This document shows, piece by piece, positions 10,601 through 22,800 of a DNA stretch of 64,000 bases. The notes beneath the pieces are model-generated. The model did not search any database, was not told where the DNA came from, and was given only the letters and a program-made list of their open reading frames with translations. The DNA comes from Plasmodium malariae. Its lineage: Eukaryota; Apicomplexa; Aconoidasida; Haemosporida; Plasmodiidae. Every line of letters begins with the position of its first letter. Position 1 is the first letter of the stretch. Location: the NCBI RefSeq assembly GCF_900090045.1, contig NC_041782.1:2137001-2201000 (forward strand). The letters run 5' to 3'. The translations under genes were made by a program, and so were the position numbers.

Positions 10601-13220
10601 ATTATTTTTTTTTATTATTTTCTTTTTTTCTACAGTTACCCTCATAAGTTGTAAGTCTAAATAGTAATAAAAATGTATACCAATTTATATCATTTGCTAA
10701 AAAATTATCATAATCCTCATAAAAGTTTACATTTCTTATTAATGTACTTATATCATTTAATTTAATAACATTCGTAACATAGTTATAATATTTTTGTAAC
10801 ATGGATAGGCATCCTTCTTGTTTTTCTAGGATTAGAATAAAAACAAAAAAATATGCATCATAAGTTACACCACAGACGTAGAAAAGTATAAGGATAAATT
10901 ATTTATATTTGTTTCTGTTTCTGTTTTTGTTACTGTTTTTGTTACTGTTTTTGTTACTGTTTTTGTTTTTGTTTTCGTTTATGTTTTTTTTTTTTTTTTT
11001 TTAATATTACTGTTGATGTACTTAAATATTCCCTTGCACATGTTACATTTTGTTGAATCAAATTGTTTATGATCTGAGTGTTTAATATCTTTATCTTGTA
11101 ATCCCTTATGCTCTTTATGTGACAAAACACATGTTTGAACACCTGTAATTTGTAAAAATTTTTATTTATTATTTTGGACATAAAAAGTATTTACTATAAT
11201 TTAAATAATGTTACAAATTCGATTTTTCTTATTATAAGTATTAATGTTATTTCTCTTAAATTTTAAAAAATTACATTCTATTAAATGACAAAGTAGATCT
11301 GTAATGTTAGATTTCTGATCATAAGATAAATGTATAGCTAAAGGGGAATTAAGAATTATGATTATTTGTTGAATGGATCTCTTTTTTCTTTTTATTTTAT
11401 TTTATTTCTTTTTCTTTTTCTTTTTTTTTTTTTTTACCATTGTTATATCCTGGTAAGTAAAGAGAACTTGCATAAGCCATGGCTTTATTATCTGATAATA
11501 TTAAAAAGGTATGTATATATACGTATATATATATATACATGCAGTTACAGAAAACAGTGTTAAATATGTAGAAGAATGCGTGAAATATATGTTAAGATAT
11601 GATGAAAAAAAAATTTTTTAAACTACTTAAAAGTCCAGTCAGATTTAAAAAGTGCATATATATAATTTTTTTTGGACTAAAGTAATTATACTGTTTAGTA
11701 AAAATAAAAAAGTTTGTTTCTAAGTTGAATGGGTTTATACTGCTAGAATAAGAACTTCTACTTTCTACAGGGATTACATTAATACCTTCAGTTAAAAAAT
11801 TATTACTACTGTACATATTACAACTATCTATATCATTACACATGAATTTGAGGAAATCCTCCTTTATATGATTGTGCTCTAATAATACCTGCGTGTTAAA
11901 ATCCTCTTGATATATATTTGTAATTAACTCCATTTGATATTTATTGAAATGATGAATCAAAAACTCTAATATATTACATTCATCGCATGATGAGTTTTTA
12001 TTATTTTTTAAATAACTTTTTCTTCGTTTTTTCTTTGAATAATTTATGCCATCGGCATCACACATTATATCAAGTAATCTAAACCTATCTGATATATTGT
12101 GCTGCAAGATTTTTTGCCAACTAAAAAATGTTAATTCTCCTTGCATAAAATAGTTCTCAAAATTTTTAAGGGCCAATTTTAAGATTAGGAAATGTCCTAA
12201 TGCTGTAGTGGTAATAATTGAAAAAAAAAAAAGTTATAAAATGAACGGAAACAATAAAAAGAAAATATAAACCGTAAAAATAAACAGTAAAAATAAACAG
12301 TAAAAAATGAATAAAAAAAAATGAATAGAAAAAAATGAATAGAAAAAAATGAATAGAAAATATAAAAGGGGAAAGCGGAAAAAGACCTTATTTTTAACAT
12401 TTACGAATAAGAAAAAAACAGCACCTATGAGATGAGAGCCAACTAAAGTATACATTGCTATACCATAATGACTAGATATCTTGTCTAAGTTCCTCAGAAG
12501 GTTAATATTATCATTCGTTGTGAAAAACATATCATTAGAATTGCTTACATCTAAATTGGTATTTCCTAATATTACAGATAAATACGCATTTTCCTTAGGT
12601 CCTTTTTTTTTTATTTCATTAATGTAGTTTAAAGTATTTTCAAAATATTCTTCAAAATTTTGTTGAGAGTTATCTATTTTATAATCTTCATCATCGTACA
12701 AGAATAATTCATTTAATTCTATTAGCGATTTTTTTAAATCTTTTGTATTTTTATATGAATCCATGGGTATTAACATAATTTTTATTATTTTTAAAGCTCT
12801 TAATATTATAATTTTTTTCTTAATTGAATCTGAAATTTCAAAATTATAAGACTGTATAAGTTGTTCTTTTGCAATATGCTCATATTTTATTATATCATGC
12901 ACACTCGCTGCAGTGTTAGGTATGAAATATTCATTTATATCTCCATTTTGGGTGTTTACTTTAATTATTTTAAAATTTGACATATCGTTGAGATATTCCT
13001 TATTTTCTGGTTTTACTATTGGAACTTTTAATTCATCTGTATGTAATGATTTAATTATTAATTTTTCTAATGCTTTTAAATTAATAAACAATTCCTTGTT
13101 GTCAATCATATATTTTAATTCATCGATATTACGATTTTTATGAAAGATGCATTTTACATTATCTTGCAGAGATAAAAATATAAAAAGAATTGAAATTGGT
13201 GCAGTAAGTACTGATATCAT
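7672..13220 (-). CDS. CLAG3: Cytoadherence-linked asexual protein / RhopH1 (CLAG3-like), nine exons
   Basis: Nine exons can be joined with matching phases: 13220-12425, 12202-11627, 11491-11438, 11337-11215, 11142-11011, 10825-10640, 10410-10252, 10047-9281 and 8925-7672, giving about 1348 residues, close to the CLAG norm of about 1400 in nine exons. The start has a signal peptide (MISVLTAPISILFIFLSL). Recognisable CLAG stretches include CNMCKG in exon 5, KAMAYASSLYLPGYN in exon 3, and FLAPKLEKW in exon 8. CLAG is the RhopH1 subunit of the rhoptry RhopH complex. It is carried into the new host cell and at the erythrocyte membrane contributes to the plasmodial surface anion channel used for nutrient uptake. 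Donor 12424 (atag|gtgctg) is chosen for exon 1 because it alone keeps phase with exon 2. The exon 2 end (11627 or 11624) is the least certain junction. No internal stops were found, so the gene looks functional. The symbol rests on neighbours. Confidence 0.92.
10921..10966. repeat. 12-bp tandem repeat in CLAG intron 5
   Basis: Three copies of tactgtttttgt (10931, 10943, 10955) with partial flanking units lie inside the intron between CLAG exons 5 and 6 (T-rich on plus, A-rich on the coding strand). A similar 14-bp A-rich tandem repeat (gaatagaaaaaaat) lies at about 12312-12360 in intron 1. Confidence 0.75.
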
Positions 13221-15020
13221 TTTTTCTCACTCCTCTTTTTACACGTAAATTGACTACAAATATGTTATATATATATATATTTCCTACTAATTTTGACTTA
13301 GAATTTGTCGTATAATAGGGAGTAGCCATAAACAAATAATAAAATATATAATATGTATTATAATTATAAAAAAAAAAATAATAATAATAAACATATTAAA
13401 AAAGACTAAATAATTATAATATTATATATTTTTTAATCTTTATAATTCAATGTTTATAATATTTTTAGTAATTTAAAAATTTGTAATCGGTTACAATTAT
13501 ATTAAAATAACAAAAAATTAAAAAAAAAAAAGAAAAAATTTTTTATCTAAATATTAAGAAAAAAATTCTCATAATTTCTTTATTTCAAATCATATTTATT
13601 ATATTTTTTTTATTTTAAATACATTTAAACTTAATAATTTATTTTCATTATTTTTTGTTTAGGCTATCAATATTATTAAGAAAAATGAGAAAATATATAT
13701 TGTAATATATTGATGGAAATAAGTAAAATTATATAATAATCTATTAATTTTAATATATTAATAATGTAAATAAATATTTAGTATATATGGAGAGCCCAAT
13801 ACATACAAGGCTTAAACATCTGTTTAACATTTGTTTTTTTGTTTTTATTTTTTAAAACTCTCATTAATTTGAAGTATTTTTTTTTTTTTTATATATTATA
13901 AAATACTGAAAAACGCGTAAGTTTATGTACATATATATATATTATTGTTAATGATATGGTTACTTCAGAATTTACATTATATACTAACTGCTAAGAAGAA
14001 GTGCTTTTTAAATAGGTATTTACTATTATTTTTTTTTCAAACTAAGAAAAAAAAAATATATAAATATATATGTACACATGTGTGCATATATGTACGTGTA
14101 CATGCCGGTTTTACAGTTGAGCAAGCACCTTTAATAGCTGTTAACACACCCAACAATTTAAAATAAACTCGGAAAATACATATATATATGAGCTTTAATA
14201 TAAAAATACTGTAGTTATTTTTGAGCATTTATTTTAACAGTATTAATATTCCTATGTGTGTATAACTAGTATATATATATATATATATATAAATATATAT
14301 ATATTATCACGATAATATAGGAAAATCATATGAATAATGTATAAATCTAGTAATTATTATTCTGAAATATCCTTTGTATACTCATATAAGAATTGTATAA
14401 GAATAGTAATGACTAATATTTTGTAGGTGTATTCTCATTAAATCTACATTTTTTTTTTTTTTTTTTGGAATTTATTTTTGTAAAAAGACAAAAAGTTATT
14501 TTTTATTTATAATGAAAGTATCTACATTTAATGACTATTTCTTCTTTTTCGTTTTCTGCTATTTAGCTCATCTTAATTCATGGTCGTTTTATTCTTGCCT
14601 TTATGTATATCTTATTTTACCCTGTTGGGCTATATTTAGAAATATACATAAAATTTTCACTTTTTTAATACTACGAAATATATCTTGTACTCATTAAATT
14701 ATTTTTATCTTCCTTTACTTTAGTATGTTCATATCCTTTCAGTTTTGTTTTATGTTATGTTAAATTGTTTCTTATTCGTTTAATTTTGTGTTTTTTGTGA
14801 TTTTCCATAAGGTTTATTTTTTTATATATACTTACTAAGTAAAATTTTATATTATTTTTCGTATTTTATTATATTTTTTTCTCATAGGTGTTTTTACATA
14901 TAATTTCATATCATGAAATTGGTTACATATTATATTTTCACTATAAGAACAATTATTAACATAATGATCATTATCATATATACAATAATCATTATTTCTT
15001 TTTTTGCACGCTGATTATTA
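13221..15020. other. Intergenic region upstream of CLAG
   Basis: This AT-rich stretch carries the CLAG promoter side. It contains poly-A/T tracts and a TA tract at about 14268-14300. Short open frames (13945-14166, 14512-14697) show no recognisable similarity and look like chance frames. Confidence 0.5.
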
Positions 15021-16850
15021 TTATGATAATTTATATTTTTTGTTAAATTTTACTTTTTCATAGACATATTGGATTAACATTTTCATCCTTATATATGATA
15101 CTATATTTTGCATCCTCGTATTCGATACTAGCTTTTTCATCCTCGTATTCGATACTAGCTTTTTCATCCTCGTATTCGATACTAGCTTTTTCATCCTCGT
15201 ATTCGATACTAGCTTTTTCATCCTCGTATTCGATACTAGCTTTTTCATCCTCATATTCGATACTATCTGTTCTCTCGATAATTAAGATACTTTCTTCCTC
15301 CTCCATCCTATCTTCTCCATGTTGTGTTATTACAATATATTTTTTATAATCATGTTCATTTGCATGATCATAACATATTTTAAAATTTTATCTTCTTCAT
15401 AATATATGGTCTCATCTATCTATTTTTGATTTTATTTAATCACTATTATTTTGAATATGATCATACTGTGGAATACTTTTTATAAATTGTTTTATATGTT
15501 TAATGTGTTTCGAGTTATTGAAAATATATCCTTCATTTGAATATATAGTAGAATTATTAATTAAAGAGTATTATATGTTAGCATAATTTTTATTTTTATT
15601 TTTATTTCTGTTCTAAATCTTTATTTGTATTTATATTTATTTTTCTAATTATATTGTAATAACTCATTTTAGAGGCTGTTTACACATTTTTATTATAGAA
15701 ATATTTATTTTCATGCATGGATAGGTATTTGCATTCAATAACATAATATTTTTAGCTCTCATAAATGTTTAAGGTTAAACTATTCACTAATATATTAGTT
15801 TTAAGTTTTTTATAATTTTCATGCATGTTATATTTATTTGTAGAATTTTTGTTTTTATTGGAATGCAATAAAAATACTACAATTTTTTCTTTTTTTTTAA
15901 TCTGACATTATTAATTGGAGGGGGATATATAAACTTTTTAAATATATTTTTTATTCTTTAATTCAACATTGTTAATTCAAGTACATCACAATACTGTGTA
16001 TTCTAATGATATTGTTTGTGAATGCAAAGCAAATAAGGGATATAAAAAAATAAATAAAAGTACTTATTTTTTTCTCTATGATACTATGTTTCAGTTTTTT
16101 ACATTTTACATAAATTATATATATATACGTTTAAATATATATATATCTATTAAAAATTTAATAATATAAAAAAAAAAAAAAAAAAAATTGAAACAATCAA
16201 ATATTTCGATATATTCCCTACAATTTCAATTATATAGAGTAAATGTTCTTAGTTTTTATCAAATGTATACATTTTTTTTTGTATATTGAGAAAACAGCAG
16301 ATATGCTTAAGCGATTCAGATATAATACATGATATAAGGACTATATATATTCCATATTTTTAATGTAACTTTTTTTATTATAACTTTTATGGTTCTCTGT
16401 TATCCTGTTTAAAACCTTTTACACTATTATTCATTCAAAAAAAGAATAATTTTCAAAAACTGAAGAATGTATAACTACAATTCTTGCTTAATCAAAAAAA
16501 TATTGATCAATGAGACCTAACGGAACACTCTACGTTGTTGATTTTTAAATATATTACTTTTTGTTTATTTTTTAATTCTATCTATTATTATTCATTTGAA
16601 GATTTTAATGTATTATTTCATTTTATCTTGTTTATATGTTTTCCCTCCATTTAATGTTTAAGAAACTCTTCATTTTCTCTATTTAAGAAGTCGTGATATA
16701 ATACTTTTGCACAAAATTATCATAATTTTTTTTTCGTTTATTTTCACAATTTTTAAAATTTTTCATATATAGAGACATCAATGGCTTTATTTCTGGAGAA
16801 ACAGTTATACTGTTATTATAAAATGTTTTTTACAGAGCACTTAATGTAGT
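15021..16850 (-). pseudogene. Decayed minus-strand coding sequence with repeat-encoded domain
   Basis: Read on the minus strand, several stretches have protein-like codon use but are broken by stops and frame changes. About 16830-16690 reads as YNNSITVSPEIKPLM and on. About 15860-15640 includes NSTNKYNMHENYKKL, then a stop. About 15580-15440 includes NSTIYSNEGYIFNNSKHI. These lead into an open frame, 15306-15058 (ATG at 15306), that encodes MEEEESILIIERTD and then six tandem units of SIEYEDEKA or variants. The pieces are in different frames and order 5' to 3' correctly for one minus-strand gene. Charged tandem repeats are typical of exported or surface antigens in Plasmodium, but no signal peptide or PEXEL was found, so the family is unknown. 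It lies where P. falciparum carries a second CLAG3 copy and a degenerate gene (recalled, not checked). Confidence 0.4.
15084..15267. repeat. 27-bp minisatellite encoding SIEYEDEKA on minus strand
   Basis: Five exact 27-base copies start at 15111, 15138, 15165, 15192 and 15219. A variant partial copy lies at 15246-15267 and a diverged copy at 15084-15110. On the minus strand each copy encodes the nonapeptide SIEYEDEKA. Because 27 is a multiple of 3, other frames also stay open through the array, which produces extra spurious repeat peptides on both strands. Exact copies beside diverged edge copies suggest recent expansion or homogenisation. Confidence 0.9.
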
Positions 16851-17314
16851 TTTGAATAAAAATCGTATAAATAAATACATGGTTATATTGCTACTGTAAT
16901 TTTGAGTTTTTTTTTTTTTCCCCACCTCTCTTATATATTTAATTGGGTGATCATATTAATATTTTTATCATCAGCTCTTTTAATATTAACCATAGTTGTT
17001 GTAATTATTAACCTTATAATAATTTTTTTTTTTTTTTTATATATATATGTTTTACCAATGTAATTTCTTTTGCTGAAGAGTATAGCGGTTTCTTTATATT
17101 TCTTAGTACCTTCATCTAAATGATTTTCTATTAAGATTTGTTTAATTTTTTTACATATTTAACATTTTATAATGCTGTTAATTATATATGAATTTTATAA
17201 TATTTATAATGAATACATATATGTTTTATTAAAGTCATTATATATTATTATATTCCATAATATTTACTATTAATAAGAATTCACTGTCATAAAAAAAAAA
17301 AATATACTTAAGTT

Positions 17315-17362
<48 letters not shown>

Positions 17363-19820
17363 ACATATACATACTATTAATACTTTAATTATAATACAAA
17401 ACAGTAGCTACCTTAGAAATGTTATTGTTATATAGAATTTTAAATTATTTATTAGGACAACATTTTTAATATATTTATTTTTACTTTGATATTAAAAAAC
17501 TGCATGCTACACCTTTTTATGTCAGATGGCAGCGTTATATGTGCATACTAAAAATTTTAAATATATTTTTTTTTAATCCAAAAATATTCTTTTATTTAAA
17601 TTGTATCATTAAAATTTTTATTTTAATTGTTATTTTTAATCGTATTCACTTTTTAAGAGATTAAAATTTTATTTTACTTTTGAAAAATGGTTTACAAAAA
17701 AGATCTAAATAATTGTTATTAGAAATATAAAACTCTGAATTTCTTTTTTTTTTTTTTTTTTTTGACATTTATTAATTTTTCCTAGCTTAAATTAAATTAT
17801 AATCATTATAATATTCATAATTCTACAAATAATATTTACCAAATGTGTATTTTAAGTATAATTTCGTTTTTTTTAAAATGTACCCAAATTAGCTATTTTT
17901 ACTTATGAATAAAAAGAAAAGATGCTTTAATAATGTATTTTTATATACCAACAAGATAGAAAATAGAGATGGGGGAAAAAGAGAAAAAGGATAAGATTAT
18001 ATGAAATAAAATGTATTATAATGTGTACAAAAAAAATATGAACTCTTATGCTTGTATTATATAAACATATAGATGTTATATCAGAAATAGGAACAATAAC
18101 CAAATAAAATAGTGAAAAATAATACAAAATACACTTTTGGTATTTGTGTTAAGCTTTTTGTATTTACTTTTAGCATATACATAATGAAAAATATCTAATT
18201 GTAAGAATTAATATACTTATAAAATAATTTTTGTATTATCATGTCATTCCGTATCTTATGGATATATTTAATATTATTACACTAAAATTAAAATACATAT
18301 AATTATGTATATGTATTACTTATTTTAATTATATGTATACAATTCATAATTCTTCTATTAATAAATATTGTGCGAGTAACAAAATAAATTCAAAAACTAA
18401 AAATTTATTAATTGGGCGTGGAAAATTTTTTATATTAAAGAATTTATACAATATATATCTTGTATATGAATGGGTGCGAAATGCATATATAATTATTTAT
18501 GAATAAATCATATCAAAAAAAAAAAAAAAAAAAATAGTAAGCATAAAAAATTTTGAGTTAAAAGGGATTGACTGATTATATAATTATAACAAATGAAGCA
18601 AAGCACTCTAAATTATATGTAATGGGGTAAAAATAGATTTTTCCGGATAAAAAGAAAATTTTAATAATATGTGATACCTTTCCAAAATTTGTAAATTTAT
18701 ATATAAATTGAATCGGGAAAGAAGAAAATATAATGATATTATTACAATCATGTTCAGACTGGATCAATTATTATTAAAAAAAAAAATGTTCAATTTCTTC
18801 GCTTAAGAATTGTACATTTATATGATATATTATTTGAAGACTTTTAATGAAATTCCTTTTATTTAGTTCTTCACATATTCCATAATTACATCATGGAATA
18901 GAGCTATGCTGAACAATATATATATGTGTTCTAGAGAAAGCACAGTTTTAAGGAAAAAATATATATAACAAAATTTTTCTTTTTTCCTAAGTGCATTAAA
19001 ATAAAAAAGAAATAAATATTTTTAGGTTCACATGCAAAATAATTATATAAACAATAAATTATTTTAATTCTTAAATACTTAATTTATAGAGTGAAATAAA
19101 TGTAAATGCAATGCAGTTCAAATAATAAAATGCACATACTTTTGCTTATCATTTAAAAAAAAAAAAAAAAAAATGTATATATAATATATATTTGATAGTC
19201 CTCAAACAAAAATTTTCGTTTTCTTTTTTTTTCTGTTTATATAATGAACCATTCAAAAAACAATTATATTCATACTTATATTATTATTGTTGAAATAAGA
19301 TACTTCAGTTTTTACATTGTTTGTTTATTGCAAACAAGGGTTATTATATAATATGTATTTTACATTTTTCTATTTTAAAATATAGAAAAAAAAAAAAAAA
19401 TATATATAAATGCATACATATGTACATTTTTAAGTGTATTTATAGTTGTGCGCTAATTTTGATCACGTAAGCTTAATATCGATTTTTAGCTTATCAAATG
19501 GTATAATATGAACTGAGTTAAATAAAATATAGGAAATTTGAAAAAATAAAAACTAAAACTTATAAGGGATGCCCATTTTAACATTAAAAAAATATGCGTG
19601 CTGAATACATATACGTCTTGATACAAAAATTATGAAAAATAATACAAAATATTTATATAATATAAATATATTATATTTATTACTAACATTTTTAAATACA
19701 TATGTGTCATTTATTTATTCATGGGTTTTATAATATGCATGATGAATTAATAAATATTTTATAGTCATAAAATTTATATAAGCTTTTGTTTATTTTTCTT
19801 CTGAAAATTTTCTTTTCTTT
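16851..19820. other. Intergenic region, AT-rich
   Basis: No gene is supported in this 3-kb stretch. It contains a 40-bp (AT)n tract at about 17319-17358 and many homopolymer runs. It ends at the 3' end of the SRPK gene. Confidence 0.5.
17319..17358. repeat. (AT)n microsatellite
   Basis: About 20 uninterrupted AT dinucleotides. It is likely polymorphic in length. Confidence 0.85.
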
Positions 19821-22800
19821 TTATGAAAAAGCACAAAAAGTTTTTTTATTAACGACTTTACAATTTACTTTATTTGACTTATCTTCATCTTGGTTTTCAA
19901 ATATTTCATTTTCTTTGCATAATAATTGTTCTTGTTGTTTAACATCTATCTGAGTTTTTTCTATTTGTTCAAATTTATCAAAATTTTTGTTATTAGTACA
20001 ATCCAATAAAATATTGTTCATATTTTTTGAACAAGTGTTACCTCCCTCTAATTCAGTCAATTCGTTCTTTTCCATATCATTAATTTTTATGATACCTTTC
20101 ATCGATTCTTCCTGATCTATTAGTTTTGCATTTTCTTTTGCTTTTTTTTTTTTGATGTCTCCGCTTTTCACAATACTACTCATTTCATCAATTTTCACTC
20201 CTTTTTCCAATTTTTTTTTTTGATTCCTCCTATTATCAAGTACTTCTACATCATCTTCCTGTTTATATACTATATTTTCATCATCCGTACATCTGTTATC
20301 ATCGCTATCATTTTCGTAACTGTTATCTTTACCATTCCTATTTTCGTATTTTTTATTACGCTTATCATTTTCGTTGTCAAACTGATTTTTGCCACATTCA
20401 TTATCTTTACTCTGATATTTAATTTCATCTTCTTCATCATCTTCGTCTTCATCTTCTTCTTCATCTTCTTCTTCTTCTTCTTCTTCATCTTCGTCTTCAT
20501 CTTCATCTTCATCTTCATCTTCTTCATCTTCTTCAGTTTCTTCATCAGTTTCACCTTCTTCCTCCTCTTCATACTTTTCGTATTTATATTCCTCTGGTTG
20601 ATCATAATACTGATCGGAATTTCCATCTTTATCTGAATGTATGGCTTCATTGTATACACTGCTCATTTTTTTATAATTCTTTACCTTCCCACTTTCATAA
20701 TGTTGAATACCTTTTAGAAACTGATGATTACTGCAAGTGTCGTTAATCAGTTTTTTCGGTACATTTTTTGCGTTGAATATATAATCTTCTGCGTTAATTA
20801 AGCAATCTTGCATATTTGAATCATTTTGTTTTATGTTCTTTGTTTTTTGTTCAAATTTATTGATTACATTTTTTTTTACGTTTTTTTGGTACATATTGGC
20901 ACAGTTAACATGGGACATTTTATCCTCGGTATTCCTATATTTATATATATTTTCGTACATAAAATCGTATTCGCATTCACTATCATAATTTCCTTCCAAT
21001 TCCTCTTCATATTCTTCCTCTTCCCCACTTTTGCACGATTCTTTTAGTTGTTGTATCAAAGTACTGGTATGAAGATTTTTGTAATTTATGTGCATATTTT
21101 TCTTATTAGAAGAACTTTTACTTTTGCTAGAATTTTGATAAACATGATCATAATTCATATTATTTTTTAAACTTGTACTGTTAATGGAGTAGGACTTATT
21201 TTGCATATAAACATCTTCATCCTCTAATTCCACCATGTTAAGCCATGGATGTTGAAGCATGGTATATGCTGATGGTCTCGTTCGAGGATCTATTGAAAGC
21301 ATTGGTAATAAAAAGCTACATAACGGATTAATTTCTTTTTCTGGAATATTATACTTATATTTCAATATTTTATGTAATCCGTATCTTTTGATATTTCTAA
21401 TATTTTTAAGTTTACATGTATCTTTATTAAAATACTTATGAGAATTAAATCCTGACTCGATCATATATTTTGGTATATTTCCTAAAACTTCAATCATAAA
21501 GCTTAAATGTTCTTCATTTTTATCATATCTATCCGATTTTTGCGGGTTGAATAGAAAATCTCCTGTTACCAATTCGAATATCATACAAGCAAATGACCAT
21601 ATATCTGCAGTTTCGTTAAAACCACTTTTTAATATTACTTCTGGAGCTCTATATTGTCTTGTTTGTATTTCGGCATATCTGGATTCGTCAATCCATAAAC
21701 TATTTCCTAAATCGCAAATTTTATAGCATGATTTTTCATGATAATAAACAGCAGGATCATAAGGTCTAATGCAGTAATCCCCTTCTTCTGTTTTTATATA
21801 AACAACTTTACGTGTATTTTGATTATTTTCCTGAGAATCTTTTGGTACTTTCAAATTATTATTATTATTTTCCTTCTTGTACAATTCATGCAATTTCATA
21901 GCCTCAGGATGAACTAAATGATTAAACATATCACAATAAATGGGGAATTTGTTCATATCCTTTTCTACAAATTTCTCAGATTTCTCGTAATCGCTACACT
22001 CGCTATTCACTGAATTCTCTGTACGATCTTTATTATCTTCTACTGGATTTTTTTTCAAGTAATCATTTGGTAACCTATGCAAATATAGAGGAAATTTATC
22101 ATCTCCATACTTCTCTGGGTTATTTAAAAAATAACTGTTATAATGATAAGGCTTTTTTGTTAGTGCTTCTTGCAAGGCGTGTATATTATAATATGTAGTA
22201 AGCAAGGAAGGGTCCGAATTCGATGGTTTAAGTCTATGTTTAACATATGGAGGTTCATTTATTTTTTTTATTTTTTTTAAATTTTGTTCTTTTTTATATG
22301 GTGCATTTTCTTTTTTATAATCAGAAACTTGCACATTTTCTGTACTATATAAAGTGTTTTCATCTACCATCGTATTAATAGTATTTCCACAGTAATTCAT
22401 TTCTTCTTTTTCAGTTTTTTTTGTTTTTTCATTTAAAACGATGTTAATATTATTATTATTATTATTACTATTATTATTATTATTACTATTATTATTACTA
22501 TTACTCTCAATGTTGTTCTTATTATCTGACAACAACGCACTAATGTTATTATTTAACACTTCTTTCGTAACTGCAGATTCAATAAAATTATCATTTTCCC
22601 CACAATTAGTAATACAATTTGTATTAACAATATTGTAACTAACTACATCCTCGCTGTAATTTTCTAAGGTCTTTTTTGATACACTGTCCTGACGTAATTG
22701 GGTGGTAACATTGATATTTTCATTATCTTCTTTTTTAAATTCATTATTATCATTTTGAGATGAATTACGTTGAGTTACAATATTTTGTTTGTTAATATAT

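Noticed and set aside
12387..12424. Extension of CLAG exon 1 to the donor at 12386 after VNVKNK
   Set aside because: That junction is in phase 0, whereas the only acceptor upstream of exon 2 needs one leftover base. The donor at 12424 fits, and the extension is T-rich intron-like sequence.
15084..15267. Regular array resembling a CRISPR
   Set aside because: The units are directly adjacent with no unique spacers, the array is in a eukaryotic nuclear genome, and the unit is a multiple of 3.
15095..15349. Plus-strand repeat peptide (SSYSILAF units) and a second minus frame (MKKLVSNTR units)
   Set aside because: The 27-bp period keeps every frame open. The minus frame giving SIEYEDEKA has the best codon texture and continues into flanking coding-like sequence, so the others are treated as shadows.
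20220..20659. Long open frames on both strands opposite or out of frame with the SRPK tail
   Set aside because: They are products of the GAA/GAT-type triplet tract encoding the acidic run; their translations are pure Phe/Ile or Lys/Met low complexity.
22441..22638. Plus-strand frame with a poly-Leu run
   Set aside because: It is the reverse reading of the Asn-repeat tract in the SRPK spacer.
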